64,000 nt of DNA from Thermoactinospora rubra (GTDB lineage Bacteria; Actinomycetota; Actinomycetes; Streptosporangiales; Streptosporangiaceae). Location of the stretch: the NCBI RefSeq assembly GCF_002093975.1, contig NZ_MSZZ01000024.1:140212-204211 (forward strand). The letters run 5' to 3'. Position numbers and translations under genes: made by a program. Positions 33,908 through 41,857 of this stretch are shown piece by piece. A model generated the notes under the pieces. That model did no database searches and had not been told where the DNA came from. It was given only the letters and a program-made list of their open reading frames with translations. The stretch's first letter is position 1, and each line of letters opens with the position of its first letter.

Positions 33908-34804
33908 TCAGAAGGACCGGTAGTCGCGCACCGGCATGCGCGGCCCGCGGGCGGGCGGCCGCAGGCCGGTGAGCCCGATGAGCAGCGTGGCCCGGTGCCG
34001 GTGTCCCGCGTACGGCGCCAGCAGCTCCAGCATGCCCGCGTCGTCGGTCTTCCTGCCGGTCAGCACGTAGCCGACGATCTTGGCCAGGTGGTAGTCGCCG
34101 ACGCTGACCGCGTCGGGGTCGCCGAAGGCACGCTGCCGTACCTCGGCCGAGGTCCACACGCCGATCCCGGGCAGCGTCCGCAGCAGCCGGTCGGCCTCCG
34201 CGCTGGTCGCCGCCGCCTCCAGCTTGGCGGCGTGCCAGGCCGCCGTGGCGATCGTCTTGGCCCGTACGGCTTCCGCCCCCGACCGGTGCCAGTCCCAGGC
34301 CGGGATCTGCCGCCACACCGGCGGCTCGGGCACCACGCGCATGCCCTGCGGCGCCGGGCCCGGCGCGGGCTCCCCGTAGCGGTGCAGCAGCCAGCGCCAG
34401 GCCCGCCGCGCCTCGCGCAGCGTGACCTTCTGCTCCAGCACGGCCGGCACGAGCGCCTCCATCACGCGGCCGGTCCTGCCGATCCTGAGCCCCGTGTGCC
34501 GCCGCGCCACGTCGGCCAGCACCTCGTGCCTGACGGTGAAGCCCGAGTCGTCGTCGTCCGCGCCGAGCAGGGACGGCAGCGTGTCCAGCAGCCACCCGGC
34601 GCCGGGCCCCCACGCCTGACCGTGCACGAGGCCCGCCTGGACCGAGACGCGCAGCGTCCCCGGCCCGTCGGGGGTCCTGGACGTCTTCCAGATCGCCCCG
34701 TCCGGGGTGCGCTGCCACGTGGGGTCGCCGCCGCCGCGCCGGTGCGGCGCCAGCACCAGCCCGACGTCCAGGGGACGTCCTGGACGCCACGCCCGTTCCT
34801 TCAC
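33908..34804 (-). CDS. HhH-GPD DNA-3-methyladenine glycosylase-like
   Basis: A 298-residue protein with the HhH motif and catalytic Asp of the AlkA superfamily: LLRTLPGIGVWTSAEVRQRAFGDPDAVSVGDYHLAK, D in VGDYHL. The N-terminal half is a beta-rich AlkA_N-like domain. AlkA-type enzymes remove alkylated bases by flipping them out. GTG 34804 is preceded by TATACC eight nt upstream, which suggests a leaderless message. It is divergent from the GT2 gene across 64 bp, where that gene also has its -10 element. Confidence 0.87.
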   Translation of the reverse strand: MKERAWRPGRPLDVGLVLAPHRRGGGDPTWQRTPDGAIWKTSRTPDGPGTLRVSVQAGLVHGQAWGPGAGWLLDTLPSLLGADDDDSGFTVRHEVLADVARRHTGLRIGRTGRVMEALVPAVLEQKVTLREARRAWRWLLHRYGEPAPGPAPQGMRVVPEPPVWRQIPAWDWHRSGAEAVRAKTIATAAWHAAKLEAAATSAEADRLLRTLPGIGVWTSAEVRQRAFGDPDAVSVGDYHLAKIVGYVLTGRKTDDAGMLELLAPYAGHRHRATLLIGLTGLRPPARGPRMPVRDYRSF

Positions 34805-34854
34805 CCCGCCACGGTATATCCGGCGGACTGCACACGGCTCCCAGCTGGGCAAGG

Positions 34855-34860
34855 TAGCCT
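34855..34860 (+). promoter_or_regulatory. -10 element for GT2 gene
   Basis: TAGCCT at 34855-34860 is eight nt before GTG 34869 and supports a leaderless start there. Confidence 0.55.
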
Positions 34861-34868
34861 CAAGGCCC

Positions 34869-35783
34869 GTGGACAGCACTGGAGCCCCCGTGGAAGAAGC
34901 GCCGTACGTCACCATCGTCCTGCCCTGCTACAACGAGCAGGATCATGTCGTCGACGAGGTCGAGCGCATCTGCAGGACGATGGACTCCAGCGGCTACACC
35001 TACGAGCTGGTCGCCGTCGACGACTGCTCCACCGACCAGACCCTGGCCCGGCTGCAGGAGGCCGCGCCGCGCTTCCCCCACCTGAAGATCCGGGCCTTCC
35101 ACCGCAACGGCGGCTCGGGCACGGTGCGCCGCATCGGCACGCAGGAGGCGCGCGGCGAGATCGTCGTGTGGACCGACGCCGACATGACCTACCCCAACGA
35201 GCGCATCCCCGAGCTGGTGCAGATCCTGGAGAAGGATCCGACCGTCGACCAGGTCGTGGGCGCCCGCACCAGCGAGGAGGGCTCGCACAAGATCCTGCGC
35301 GTGCCCGCCAAGTGGGTGATCAGGAAGATCGCCGAACGGCTGGCCGGGCAGAAGATCCCCGACCTCAACTCGGGCATGCGCGCGTTCAGGAAGTCCGTGG
35401 CCAAGCCGTACCTGCGGCTGCTGCCGCCCGGCTTCTCCTGCGTGACGACGATCACACTGTCGTTCCTGATGAACCAGCACGACATCCACTACCTGCCCAT
35501 CGAGTACGCCAAGCGGGCGGGCAAATCGAAGTTCAGCTTCGTGTCCGACGCCTACCGCTACATCCTGCAGGTGCTGCGGATGATCATGTACTTCAACCCG
35601 CTCAAGGTGCTGATGCCGCTGGCGCTGTGGCTGATCGGCATCGGGTTCGTCAAGGGCGTCTTCGACATGGTCAGGGACCTGTTCTACATCCGCGCGAACA
35701 CCGTCATGATCTTCCTGACCGGGTTGATCATCGCCTCCGTGGCGCTGCTGGCCGACCTCATCGTCCGGTCGAGGGGCGAATAG
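34869..35783 (+). CDS. Dolichol-phosphate-mannose-synthase-like GT2 with two C-terminal helices
   Basis: A 304-residue protein. The GT2 domain starts VTIVLPCYNEQDHVVDEVE, with the DCS/DAD donor motifs (VAVDDCSTD, WTDADMTYP) and NSGMRAFRKSVAKPYL. Two transmembrane helices near the C-terminus (about 238-262 and 270-292) fit the polyprenyl-phosphate sugar synthases that charge undecaprenyl phosphate. It probably makes polyprenyl-phosphate-mannose or -glucose for the GT-C enzymes downstream. The stop is fused to the next gene's GTG (TAGTG), giving a one-base overlap. It opens a surface-glycan region. Confidence 0.85.
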   Translation: MDSTGAPVEEAPYVTIVLPCYNEQDHVVDEVERICRTMDSSGYTYELVAVDDCSTDQTLARLQEAAPRFPHLKIRAFHRNGGSGTVRRIGTQEARGEIVVWTDADMTYPNERIPELVQILEKDPTVDQVVGARTSEEGSHKILRVPAKWVIRKIAERLAGQKIPDLNSGMRAFRKSVAKPYLRLLPPGFSCVTTITLSFLMNQHDIHYLPIEYAKRAGKSKFSFVSDAYRYILQVLRMIMYFNPLKVLMPLALWLIGIGFVKGVFDMVRDLFYIRANTVMIFLTGLIIASVALLADLIVRSRGE

Positions 35784-36847
35784 TGCGGATCGCGGTCGTC
35801 GGGCCCACCTACCCCTACAAGGGCGGCGGCGCGCAGCACACCACCGAGCTGGCGCACCGGCTCGCCGCCGCGGGACACGACGTGGTCATCGAGTCGTGGC
35901 GGGCGCAGTACCCCTCCTTCCTCTACCCGGGACAGCAGACGATCTCCGAGCCGGAGGGCGAGCCGTACCCTCGCACGCGCCGCCTGCTCGACTGGCGCAA
36001 CCCGCTCGGCTGGGCGGCCTGCGGGCGCCGGCTCAGGCCGGCCGACCTGGTGGTGCTCGCCGTCCTCAGCCCCGTGCAGGTGCCCGCCTACCTCGGCATC
36101 CTGTACGGCCTGCGCCGCCGGGCGCGCACGGTCGCGCTGTGCCACAACGTCCTGCCGCACGAGCGCAAGCCGTACGACAGGCCGCTGATGAAGGCGCTGC
36201 TGGGCCGCGTCGACGCGGTGCTGGCCCACTCCGAGCAGCAGGCGGAGCTGGCGCGCGGGCTCACCGCCCTCCCGGTCCGGGTGGCCGCGCTGCCGCCGCA
36301 CCTGCCCTCCACCGGCGGCAGGCCGTCGGCCGCGGTGCACCGCAGGCTGCTGTTCTTCGGCATCGTCCGCCCCTACAAGGGCCTGGACCTGCTGCTGAGG
36401 GCGCTGCCCGAGAGCGTGTCGCTGACCGTGGCCGGAGAGTTCTGGGGCGGCCTGGAGGAGACCAGGCGGCTGATCGCCGAGCTCGGCATCGGCGACCGCG
36501 TGGAGCTGCGGCCCGGCTACGTGGCCGCCGAGGAGGTGCCGGAGCTGTTCGCCCGCGCCGACGCGCTCGTCCTGCCCTACCGCAGCGCCACCGCCAGCCA
36601 GAACGTGTGGCTGGCGCACGAGCACGGCGTCCCGGTCATCGCCACGCGCGTGGGCGCGCTGGCCGACCACGTGACCGACGGCGTCGACGGGCTGCTCGTC
36701 GAGCCGGGCGACGTGGCCGCGCTGCGCGAGGCCATCGAGCGCTTCTACCGGCCGGGCGAGCCCGAGCGGCTGCGCTCAGGAGTCAAGGCTGTGGACCCCG
36801 ACCCCTTCTGGCGCGTCTACCTCGACGCGCTTGGGGCGGCGGGCTAG
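35783..36847 (+). CDS. GT4-type glycosyltransferase
   Basis: A 354-residue GT-B glycosyltransferase: N-terminal MRIAVVGPTYPYKGGGAQHTTEL, then LLFFGIVRPYKGLDLLLRAL and the C-terminal nucleotide-sugar loop PYRSATASQNVWLAHEHGVPVIATRVGALADHV with the second Glu of the EX7E motif shifted or missing. Donor and acceptor are not determined. GTG 35783 overlaps the preceding stop by one base. The last 72 bp overlap the 3' end of the convergent flippase-like gene, unusually long. Confidence 0.87.
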   Translation: MRIAVVGPTYPYKGGGAQHTTELAHRLAAAGHDVVIESWRAQYPSFLYPGQQTISEPEGEPYPRTRRLLDWRNPLGWAACGRRLRPADLVVLAVLSPVQVPAYLGILYGLRRRARTVALCHNVLPHERKPYDRPLMKALLGRVDAVLAHSEQQAELARGLTALPVRVAALPPHLPSTGGRPSAAVHRRLLFFGIVRPYKGLDLLLRALPESVSLTVAGEFWGGLEETRRLIAELGIGDRVELRPGYVAAEEVPELFARADALVLPYRSATASQNVWLAHEHGVPVIATRVGALADHVTDGVDGLLVEPGDVAALREAIERFYRPGEPERLRSGVKAVDPDPFWRVYLDALGAAG

Positions 36848-37702
36848 CAGGAAGAAGCCGCCCGCGGCGATCAGCTCCGACAGCGTGAACACCAGCCGCG
36901 AGACGATCCCCGTCACCAGGGCGAGGCCGGGGCCGACCAGCGGGCCGAGCACCACGGCCAGCGCCCCCTCCCTGACCCCCACCCCGGCGGGGATGACGAA
37001 GGTGAGCAGCCCGGCGACCCAGGCGAAGGCGTAGGCGCCGGTGGAGACCGGGTAGCCGGTGCCGGCCAGCAGCACGATGTGCACGCCGTACACGAGCCAG
37101 CCGAGCGCCGTCCACCCCACGGCCAGCAGCAGGCTGCGCCCGGGCAGCACGGTCTCCAGCGGCTCCCGCCGCGCCAGGCGCAGGGCGAGGTTCAGTCCCC
37201 AGGTCAGCACCCTGGGGTGCAGGCAGACGGCGATCACCGGGATGAGCAGCAGCACGTACCAGGCCTCGGCGAACGCCTCGCGGGCGGTGGCGGCGGCGAT
37301 GGACAGCGCCACGCCCAGGCTGATGACCAGGCCCAGGGAGATGCAGGCGAAGGTACGGCGGGGCGGGCTGCCGTGGTGGCGGCCCAGCTCCATCATCGCG
37401 GCGTAGGCCCACACCGAGCCGGGGACGTACTTGCCGAGCTGGCCGAGGAACAGGATGCGCCCGGCCACCGCCAGGGGCAGCCGCGTGCCGAGCCCGGCGA
37501 GGATCTCGCGCCAGGCCAGCAGCATGCAGAACTGGCCGGCCAGGACCGCGGCGAGGGCCCCCGCGACCGACCACGGCGACAGCCTGGCCAGCGCCGCGGT
37601 GGTGTCGGCCCAGTTCCTGGCCACGCCGTAGCCCAGGAAGCCCAGGGCGACCAGTCCGAGCGCGACTCGTACGGCGGGGCTGGAGAGGACGCGGCTGAGC
37701 AC
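36776..37702 (-). CDS. Flippase-like/LPG-synthase TM family membrane protein
   Basis: A 308-residue integral membrane protein with about eight helices. It has FLGQLGKYVPGSVWAYAAMMELG, the signature of the LPG_synthase_TM/UPF0104 (flippase-like) family, and TFVIPAGVGVREGALAVVL. The soluble catalytic domain of MprF is absent. Members are implicated in flipping polyprenyl-linked sugars or in lipid transfer. It is paralogous to the product of 38545-39456: the same GQLGKY(V/I)PG and PAGxGVRE motifs recur. GTG 37702 is 24 bp from the divergent methyltransferase start. Confidence 0.83.
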   Translation of the reverse strand: MLSRVLSSPAVRVALGLVALGFLGYGVARNWADTTAALARLSPWSVAGALAAVLAGQFCMLLAWREILAGLGTRLPLAVAGRILFLGQLGKYVPGSVWAYAAMMELGRHHGSPPRRTFACISLGLVISLGVALSIAAATAREAFAEAWYVLLLIPVIAVCLHPRVLTWGLNLALRLARREPLETVLPGRSLLLAVGWTALGWLVYGVHIVLLAGTGYPVSTGAYAFAWVAGLLTFVIPAGVGVREGALAVVLGPLVGPGLALVTGIVSRLVFTLSELIAAGGFFLLARRPKRVEVDAPEGVGVHSLDS

Positions 37703-37712
37703 CCGCTCAGGC

Positions 37713-37718
37713 TAGTCT
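37713..37718 (+). promoter_or_regulatory. -10 element for methyltransferase gene
   Basis: TAGTCT lies eight nt before GTG 37727, consistent with a leaderless message. Confidence 0.55.
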
Positions 37719-37726
37719 GGCGAGTC

Positions 37727-38548
37727 GTGGTGAGACAACGGCAGCTGGAGTACTCCGAGATCCAGGCGGCGATGCTCGACGAGGCCAAGCGCAGGCGCAA
37801 GGCCGCCAAGATCATCGCGGTGCTGGAGCACTTCCGCGGGCCGCTGAAGGGGCTGACCGTGGGCGACGTCGGCTGCTCGGCGGGGTTCATCGCCGACGAG
37901 CTCGCCAAGGCCGGGGCCGCGCGCACGCTGGGCGTCGACATCGACGTGCCGGGCCTGCGCAGGGCCGCCTCGCGCTTCGGCGAGCGGGTGGGGTTCGTCT
38001 GCGGCGACGGCACCGCCCTGCCGTTCCCCGACGGGTCGATCGACGTGCTGGTGTTCAACCACATCTACGAGCACGTGGTCGACCCCGACGCGGTGGTGGC
38101 CGAGATGCGACGGGTGCTGGCCGACGACGGCGTGCTCTACCTGGGGCTCGGCAACCGGCTGGGCGTCATGGAGCCGCACTACAAGCTGCCGTTCCTGTCC
38201 TACCTGCCGCCGGCGCTGGCGGACCGCTACGTGCGGGCCTTCGGGCGGGCGGACCACTACTACGAGCGGTTCCGCACCCGGCGGGGGCTGCGCCGGATGC
38301 TGCGCGCCTTCCACGTGTGGGACTACACGCTCCCGGTGCTGGCCACGCCCGACGCCTTCGCGGGCGGCGAGCTGTTCCCCGGCGTCGCCGGCAGGCTCGC
38401 GCGCGCCGTGCTCTCGCGGGCTCCGCGTCCGCTGCTGCGTGCCCTGCTGCCCCTGGTGCCCACCTACATCTGGGTGGCCACCAAGACCCCGAGCCGCCCG
38501 CGCGGCCCCGCCCTCCCCCAGCCCCCGGAACGGGTCCGCCCGCTGTGA
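37727..38548 (+). CDS. SAM-dependent methyltransferase (class I)
   Basis: A 273-residue class I methyltransferase: motif I VGDVGCSAGFIADELAKAG, acidic end of strand 2 in LGVDIDVPGLRRA, motif near FVCGDGTALPFPDGSIDVLVFNHIYEHV and LADDGVLYLGLGNRLG. These are the Methyltransf_11 pattern. Position between glycosyltransferases and flippase-like genes suggests a sugar or lipid-linked substrate. GTG 37727 was preferred because of its -10 element; GTG 37730 is one codon later. The stop overlaps the next gene as GTGA. Confidence 0.88.
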   Translation: MVRQRQLEYSEIQAAMLDEAKRRRKAAKIIAVLEHFRGPLKGLTVGDVGCSAGFIADELAKAGAARTLGVDIDVPGLRRAASRFGERVGFVCGDGTALPFPDGSIDVLVFNHIYEHVVDPDAVVAEMRRVLADDGVLYLGLGNRLGVMEPHYKLPFLSYLPPALADRYVRAFGRADHYYERFRTRRGLRRMLRAFHVWDYTLPVLATPDAFAGGELFPGVAGRLARAVLSRAPRPLLRALLPLVPTYIWVATKTPSRPRGPALPQPPERVRPL

Positions 38549-39456
38549 CCCCCACCGAGACGACGCCTGGAGACGCTCCCGTCCGGCGCGGGCGGGCACT
38601 CAGGAAGGTCCTGCGCGTCGCGTTCCTCCTGCTCGCCCTCGGCTTCGGCGCCTGGGCCGTGGTCTCCCAGTGGGACGCCGTCCGCGCCGGGTTCGCCCGC
38701 CTGTCCTGGCCGATGGTCGCCGCCTCCCTGGCCGCCGTCGTCGCGGCGCTCCTGGGCGGCATGCTCACCTGGCGCTCCCTGCTGGCCGACCTCGGCTCCC
38801 CGCTGCCCCTGCGCCCCGCCGCCAAGGTCTTCTTCGTCGGCCAGCTCGGCAAGTACATCCCCGGCGCCCTCTGGCCGGTGATCGCCCAGATGGAGATGGG
38901 CCGCGACCTCGGCGTCCCCCGCTCCCGCAGCGCGGCCGCCTTCTTCCTGACCATGCCGATCCAGCTCGCCAGCGGCCTGCTGGTCACGCTGGTGACGCTC
39001 GGCTGGGACCGCTACGGCTGGGTGCTGCTGCTGATCCCCGTGCTCCTGGTCCTCCTGGAGCCCAAGGTGATCAACGCGCTCATCGGCTTCGGCCTGCGCA
39101 AGCTCAGGCGCCCGCCGCTGGAGCGCCCGCTGAGCCGCCGCGGCATGCTCACCGCCCTCGCCTGGGCCCTGGCCGGCTGGGCCGCCTACGGCCTGCACCT
39201 GTACCTCATCGCCCCGGCCGCCGACCCGATCTTCTGCGTCGGCGCCTTCGCGCTGTCCTGGTGCCTGGGCATCATGACCTTCGTCGCCCCCGCCGGCGCG
39301 GGGGTCCGCGAGGTGGCGATGGTCGCCGTCCTGGTCCCGGTGCTCGACCGCGGCTCGGCCATCGCGGTCGCCCTCGTCTCCCGCATCGTCATCGTGCTGG
39401 GCGACGTCCTGTGCGCCGGAGCCGCGGGCCTGGCCGCACGACACCGGCGCGTGTGA
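38545..39456 (+). CDS. Second flippase-like/LPG-synthase TM family protein
   Basis: A 303-residue membrane protein with about eight helices and FVGQLGKYIPGALWPVIAQMEMG and TFVAPAGAGVREVAMVAVL, the same signatures as the minus-strand gene 36776-37702. GTG 38545 overlaps the methyltransferase stop by four bases, so it is co-translated with it. Likely role: transport or flipping of a lipid-linked sugar; not proven for the family. Confidence 0.85.
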   Translation: MTPTETTPGDAPVRRGRALRKVLRVAFLLLALGFGAWAVVSQWDAVRAGFARLSWPMVAASLAAVVAALLGGMLTWRSLLADLGSPLPLRPAAKVFFVGQLGKYIPGALWPVIAQMEMGRDLGVPRSRSAAAFFLTMPIQLASGLLVTLVTLGWDRYGWVLLLIPVLLVLLEPKVINALIGFGLRKLRRPPLERPLSRRGMLTALAWALAGWAAYGLHLYLIAPAADPIFCVGAFALSWCLGIMTFVAPAGAGVREVAMVAVLVPVLDRGSAIAVALVSRIVIVLGDVLCAGAAGLAARHRRV

Positions 39457-39529
39457 TTCACGCCACATGGGGGAGGCTCGGGCATAGGGTAAAGGGTGAT
39501 GCAAGGTCTTGAGGGGAGAGATCTGCCTG

Positions 39530-40648
39530 ATGCCACGGGTGCTCATCGACGCGGCAGCGGTCCCCGCCGACCGCGGTGCGCTGATCCGCTACGTCGACGG
39601 TCTCGTCGGAGCGCTCCACAGGAAGGGCGCCGACCTGATCGTGGTGTGCCAGCGGACCGACGTCGCCCGCTACACCCGGCTCGCGCCGGCCGCCCGGATC
39701 ATCCCCGGCCCGCCGTCCCTCGCGAACCGTTCCACCAGGCTCGCGTGGGAGCAGTCCAGCCTGCCCGTGCTCGCGCAGCAGGCCGGGGCCGAGGTGATCC
39801 ACGGACCCTACTACTCCATGCCGCTGCGCTCGGGGCTGCCGACCGTGGTGACCGTGCACGACGTCACCTGGTTCACCGACCCGGCCAGGCACGACCCGGA
39901 CAAGGCCACCTTCGTCCGCGCGGCGACGCGGCACGCGGCCCGGCACGCCAACCGGATCATCGTGCCGTCCAAGGCCACCAGAGACGAGCTGGTGCGGGTG
40001 CTGGCCGCCGACCCCACCCGCATCGACGTCGCCTACCACGGGGTCGACCAGGCCGTCTTCCACCCCCCGTCGGAGCAGGAGGTACGGCGGGCGGCCAACC
40101 GGTGCGGCCTGCACGGCCGGCCGTACGTGGCCTTCCTGGGGGCGCTGGAGCCGCGCAAGAACGTTCCGAACCTCATCCGGGGCTTCGCCAAGGCGGTCGA
40201 GGGCATGCCCGACCCGCCGGCGCTGGTGCTCGGCGGCGGGGTCCACCAGGACGACGTCGACGCGGCGTGCAAGGAGACGGAGGCCGTGGTCAAGGTCGTC
40301 CGGCCGGGCTACCTGTCCAACGGGGAGATCGCCGGCTTCCTCGGCGGCGCGCAGGTCGTGGCCTTCCCGTCGGTGGGCGAGGGGTTCGGGCTGCCGGTGC
40401 TGGAGGCCATGGCGTGCGGCGCTCCCGTGCTGACGACCCACCGCGCCTCGCTGCCCGAGGTCGGCGGCGACGCGGTCGCCTACACCGAGCCCGACGCGCC
40501 GAGCATCGCGGTGGCGCTGCGCCAGCTGCTCGACTCGCCGGAGCGGCGACGCCAGCTGAGCGAGGCGGGCCTGGCCAGGGCTCGGGAGTTCACCTGGGAC
40601 GCCTCGGCGCAGGCGCACCTCGGCTCCTACCAGCGCGCGGTGGAATAG
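39530..40648 (+). CDS. GT4 glycosyltransferase (mannosyl-type)
   Basis: A 372-residue GT4 enzyme: MPRVLIDAAAVPADRGALIRYV, VIHGPYYSMPLRSGLPTVVTVHDVTWF, IVPSKATRDELVR, FLGALEPRKNVPNLIRGF and the donor loop FPSVGEGFGLPVLEAMACGAPVLTT with the EX7E pattern. It matches mannosyltransferases of the WbaZ/PimB type. ATG 39530 has GAGGGGAGAG about nine nt upstream; an upstream in-frame TTG at 39509 is not favoured. It precedes the nucleotidyltransferase gene. Confidence 0.9.
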   Translation: MPRVLIDAAAVPADRGALIRYVDGLVGALHRKGADLIVVCQRTDVARYTRLAPAARIIPGPPSLANRSTRLAWEQSSLPVLAQQAGAEVIHGPYYSMPLRSGLPTVVTVHDVTWFTDPARHDPDKATFVRAATRHAARHANRIIVPSKATRDELVRVLAADPTRIDVAYHGVDQAVFHPPSEQEVRRAANRCGLHGRPYVAFLGALEPRKNVPNLIRGFAKAVEGMPDPPALVLGGGVHQDDVDAACKETEAVVKVVRPGYLSNGEIAGFLGGAQVVAFPSVGEGFGLPVLEAMACGAPVLTTHRASLPEVGGDAVAYTEPDAPSIAVALRQLLDSPERRRQLSEAGLARAREFTWDASAQAHLGSYQRAVE

Positions 40649-40651
40649 ACT
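40646..40651 (+). promoter_or_regulatory. -10 element for guanylyltransferase-like gene
   Basis: TAGACT overlaps the stop codon (TAG 40646-40648) of the GT4 gene and lies seven nt before GTG 40659, so a separate leaderless message can begin here inside the operon. Confidence 0.5.
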
Positions 40652-40658
40652 CCCCCGG

Positions 40659-41753
40659 GTGATGGAGAGCTCTTCGCCGGACCTTGAGGCGATCCTCTTG
40701 GTGGGAGGTCAGGGCACCCGGCTGCGCCCGCTGACCCTCGGCACGCCCAAGCCGCTCCTGCCCACCGCCGGCGTCCCCTTCCTGGCCCACCAGCTGGCCA
40801 AGGCCAGGGCGTACGGCGTGCGCAGGATCGTCTTCGCCACCTCCTACCGCGCCTCGATGTTCGAGCCGGTCTTCGGCGACGGCTCCGACTTCGGCCTGGA
40901 GCTGGTCTACATCACCGAGGAGACCCCGCTCGGCACCGGCGGCGCGATACGCAACGCCGGCCGGGCGCTGACCTGCGGGCCGGACGACCCCGTGCTGGTG
41001 CTCAACGGCGACATCCTGTCCGGCCACGACATCGGCGCGCAGGTGCGGCTGCACCTGGACCGCTCGGCCGCTGTAACGCTCCACCTGACCGAGGTCGACG
41101 ACCCCTCCAGGTTCGGCTGCGTCCCCACCGACGACTCGGGCCGGGTGACCGCGTTCCTGGAGAAGACCCCCAACCCCGTGACGAACCGGATCAACGCGGG
41201 CTGCTACGTGTTCACCCGCTCGGTCATCGACTCCATCCCGGCCGGCCAGGTCGTGTCGGTCGAGCGGGAGACCTTCCCCGGCCTCATCGCCGAGGACCGG
41301 CCGGTGCTCGCCTACATCGACCGCACCTACTGGCTCGACGTCGGCACCCCGGCCGCCTACGTCCAGGGCTCGCGCGACCTGGTGCTGGGCAGGCTCGCCT
41401 CGCCGGCGATGCCCGGCTCCCCGGGCGAGTACCTGGCGCTGCCGGGCGCGATGGTCTCGCCCGAGGCCAAGGTGCACGGCGGCACCGCGGTGGGGGCGCG
41501 CAGCGTCGTCGAGGCGGGCGCCGGCGTGGTGGGCAGCGTGCTGCTCGACGACTGCGTGATCGAGGCGGGCGCCACGGTGGTGGACTCCGTGATCGGCAAC
41601 GGCGCCCGCGTCTGCCCCGGCGCGGTGGTGCGCGACGCGGTGATCGGCGACCGGGCGGTCGTCGGGCCGGGCAACGAGCTGCAGGCGGGCATCCGCATCT
41701 GGCCCGGGGTGGAGCTGGGCGAGTGCGCGGTCCGCTACTCCAGCGACATCTGA
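40659..41753 (+). CDS. Mannose-1-phosphate guanylyltransferase-like NDP-sugar pyrophosphorylase
   Basis: A 364-residue protein with the nucleotidyltransferase start LEAILLVGGQGTRLRPLTLGTPKPLLP, VLNGDILSGHD, FLEKTPNPVTNRINAGCYVF and RTYWLDVGTPAAYVQG. The C-terminal half is a left-handed beta-helix (GARSVVEAGAGVVGSVLLDD, GNGARVCPGAVV). This is the GMPP-B/ManC-like type; GDP-mannose or another NDP-hexose is the expected product. With PMI and manB at 21-24 kb a GDP-mannose path would be complete. Starts GTG 40659 or ATG 40662; the -10 spacing favours the former. Confidence 0.87.
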   Translation: MMESSSPDLEAILLVGGQGTRLRPLTLGTPKPLLPTAGVPFLAHQLAKARAYGVRRIVFATSYRASMFEPVFGDGSDFGLELVYITEETPLGTGGAIRNAGRALTCGPDDPVLVLNGDILSGHDIGAQVRLHLDRSAAVTLHLTEVDDPSRFGCVPTDDSGRVTAFLEKTPNPVTNRINAGCYVFTRSVIDSIPAGQVVSVERETFPGLIAEDRPVLAYIDRTYWLDVGTPAAYVQGSRDLVLGRLASPAMPGSPGEYLALPGAMVSPEAKVHGGTAVGARSVVEAGAGVVGSVLLDDCVIEAGATVVDSVIGNGARVCPGAVVRDAVIGDRAVVGPGNELQAGIRIWPGVELGECAVRYSSDI

Positions 41754-41778
41754 CACCCTCAAGGCGGCGCGCGCCGGA

Positions 41779-41804
41779 GTGACGCTCGGCGGAGCCTCCG
41801 TCAC
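41779..41804. terminator. Weak inverted repeat between convergent genes
   Basis: GTGACG (41779-41784) and CGTCAC (41799-41804) with a 14-nt loop, in the 104-bp gap between the stops at 41753 and 41858. A plausible shared terminator; no T tract. Confidence 0.35.
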
Positions 41805-41857
41805 GGAGCTTCTCGACGAAGGGCGCCGGTGGACGCCGCTCGTCGTGGACGTGTCGG

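Noticed and set aside
31606..33972. A 788-codon plus-strand frame opposite fbiC
   Set aside because: fbiC has both radical SAM motifs and full length; the opposite frame lacks any domain.
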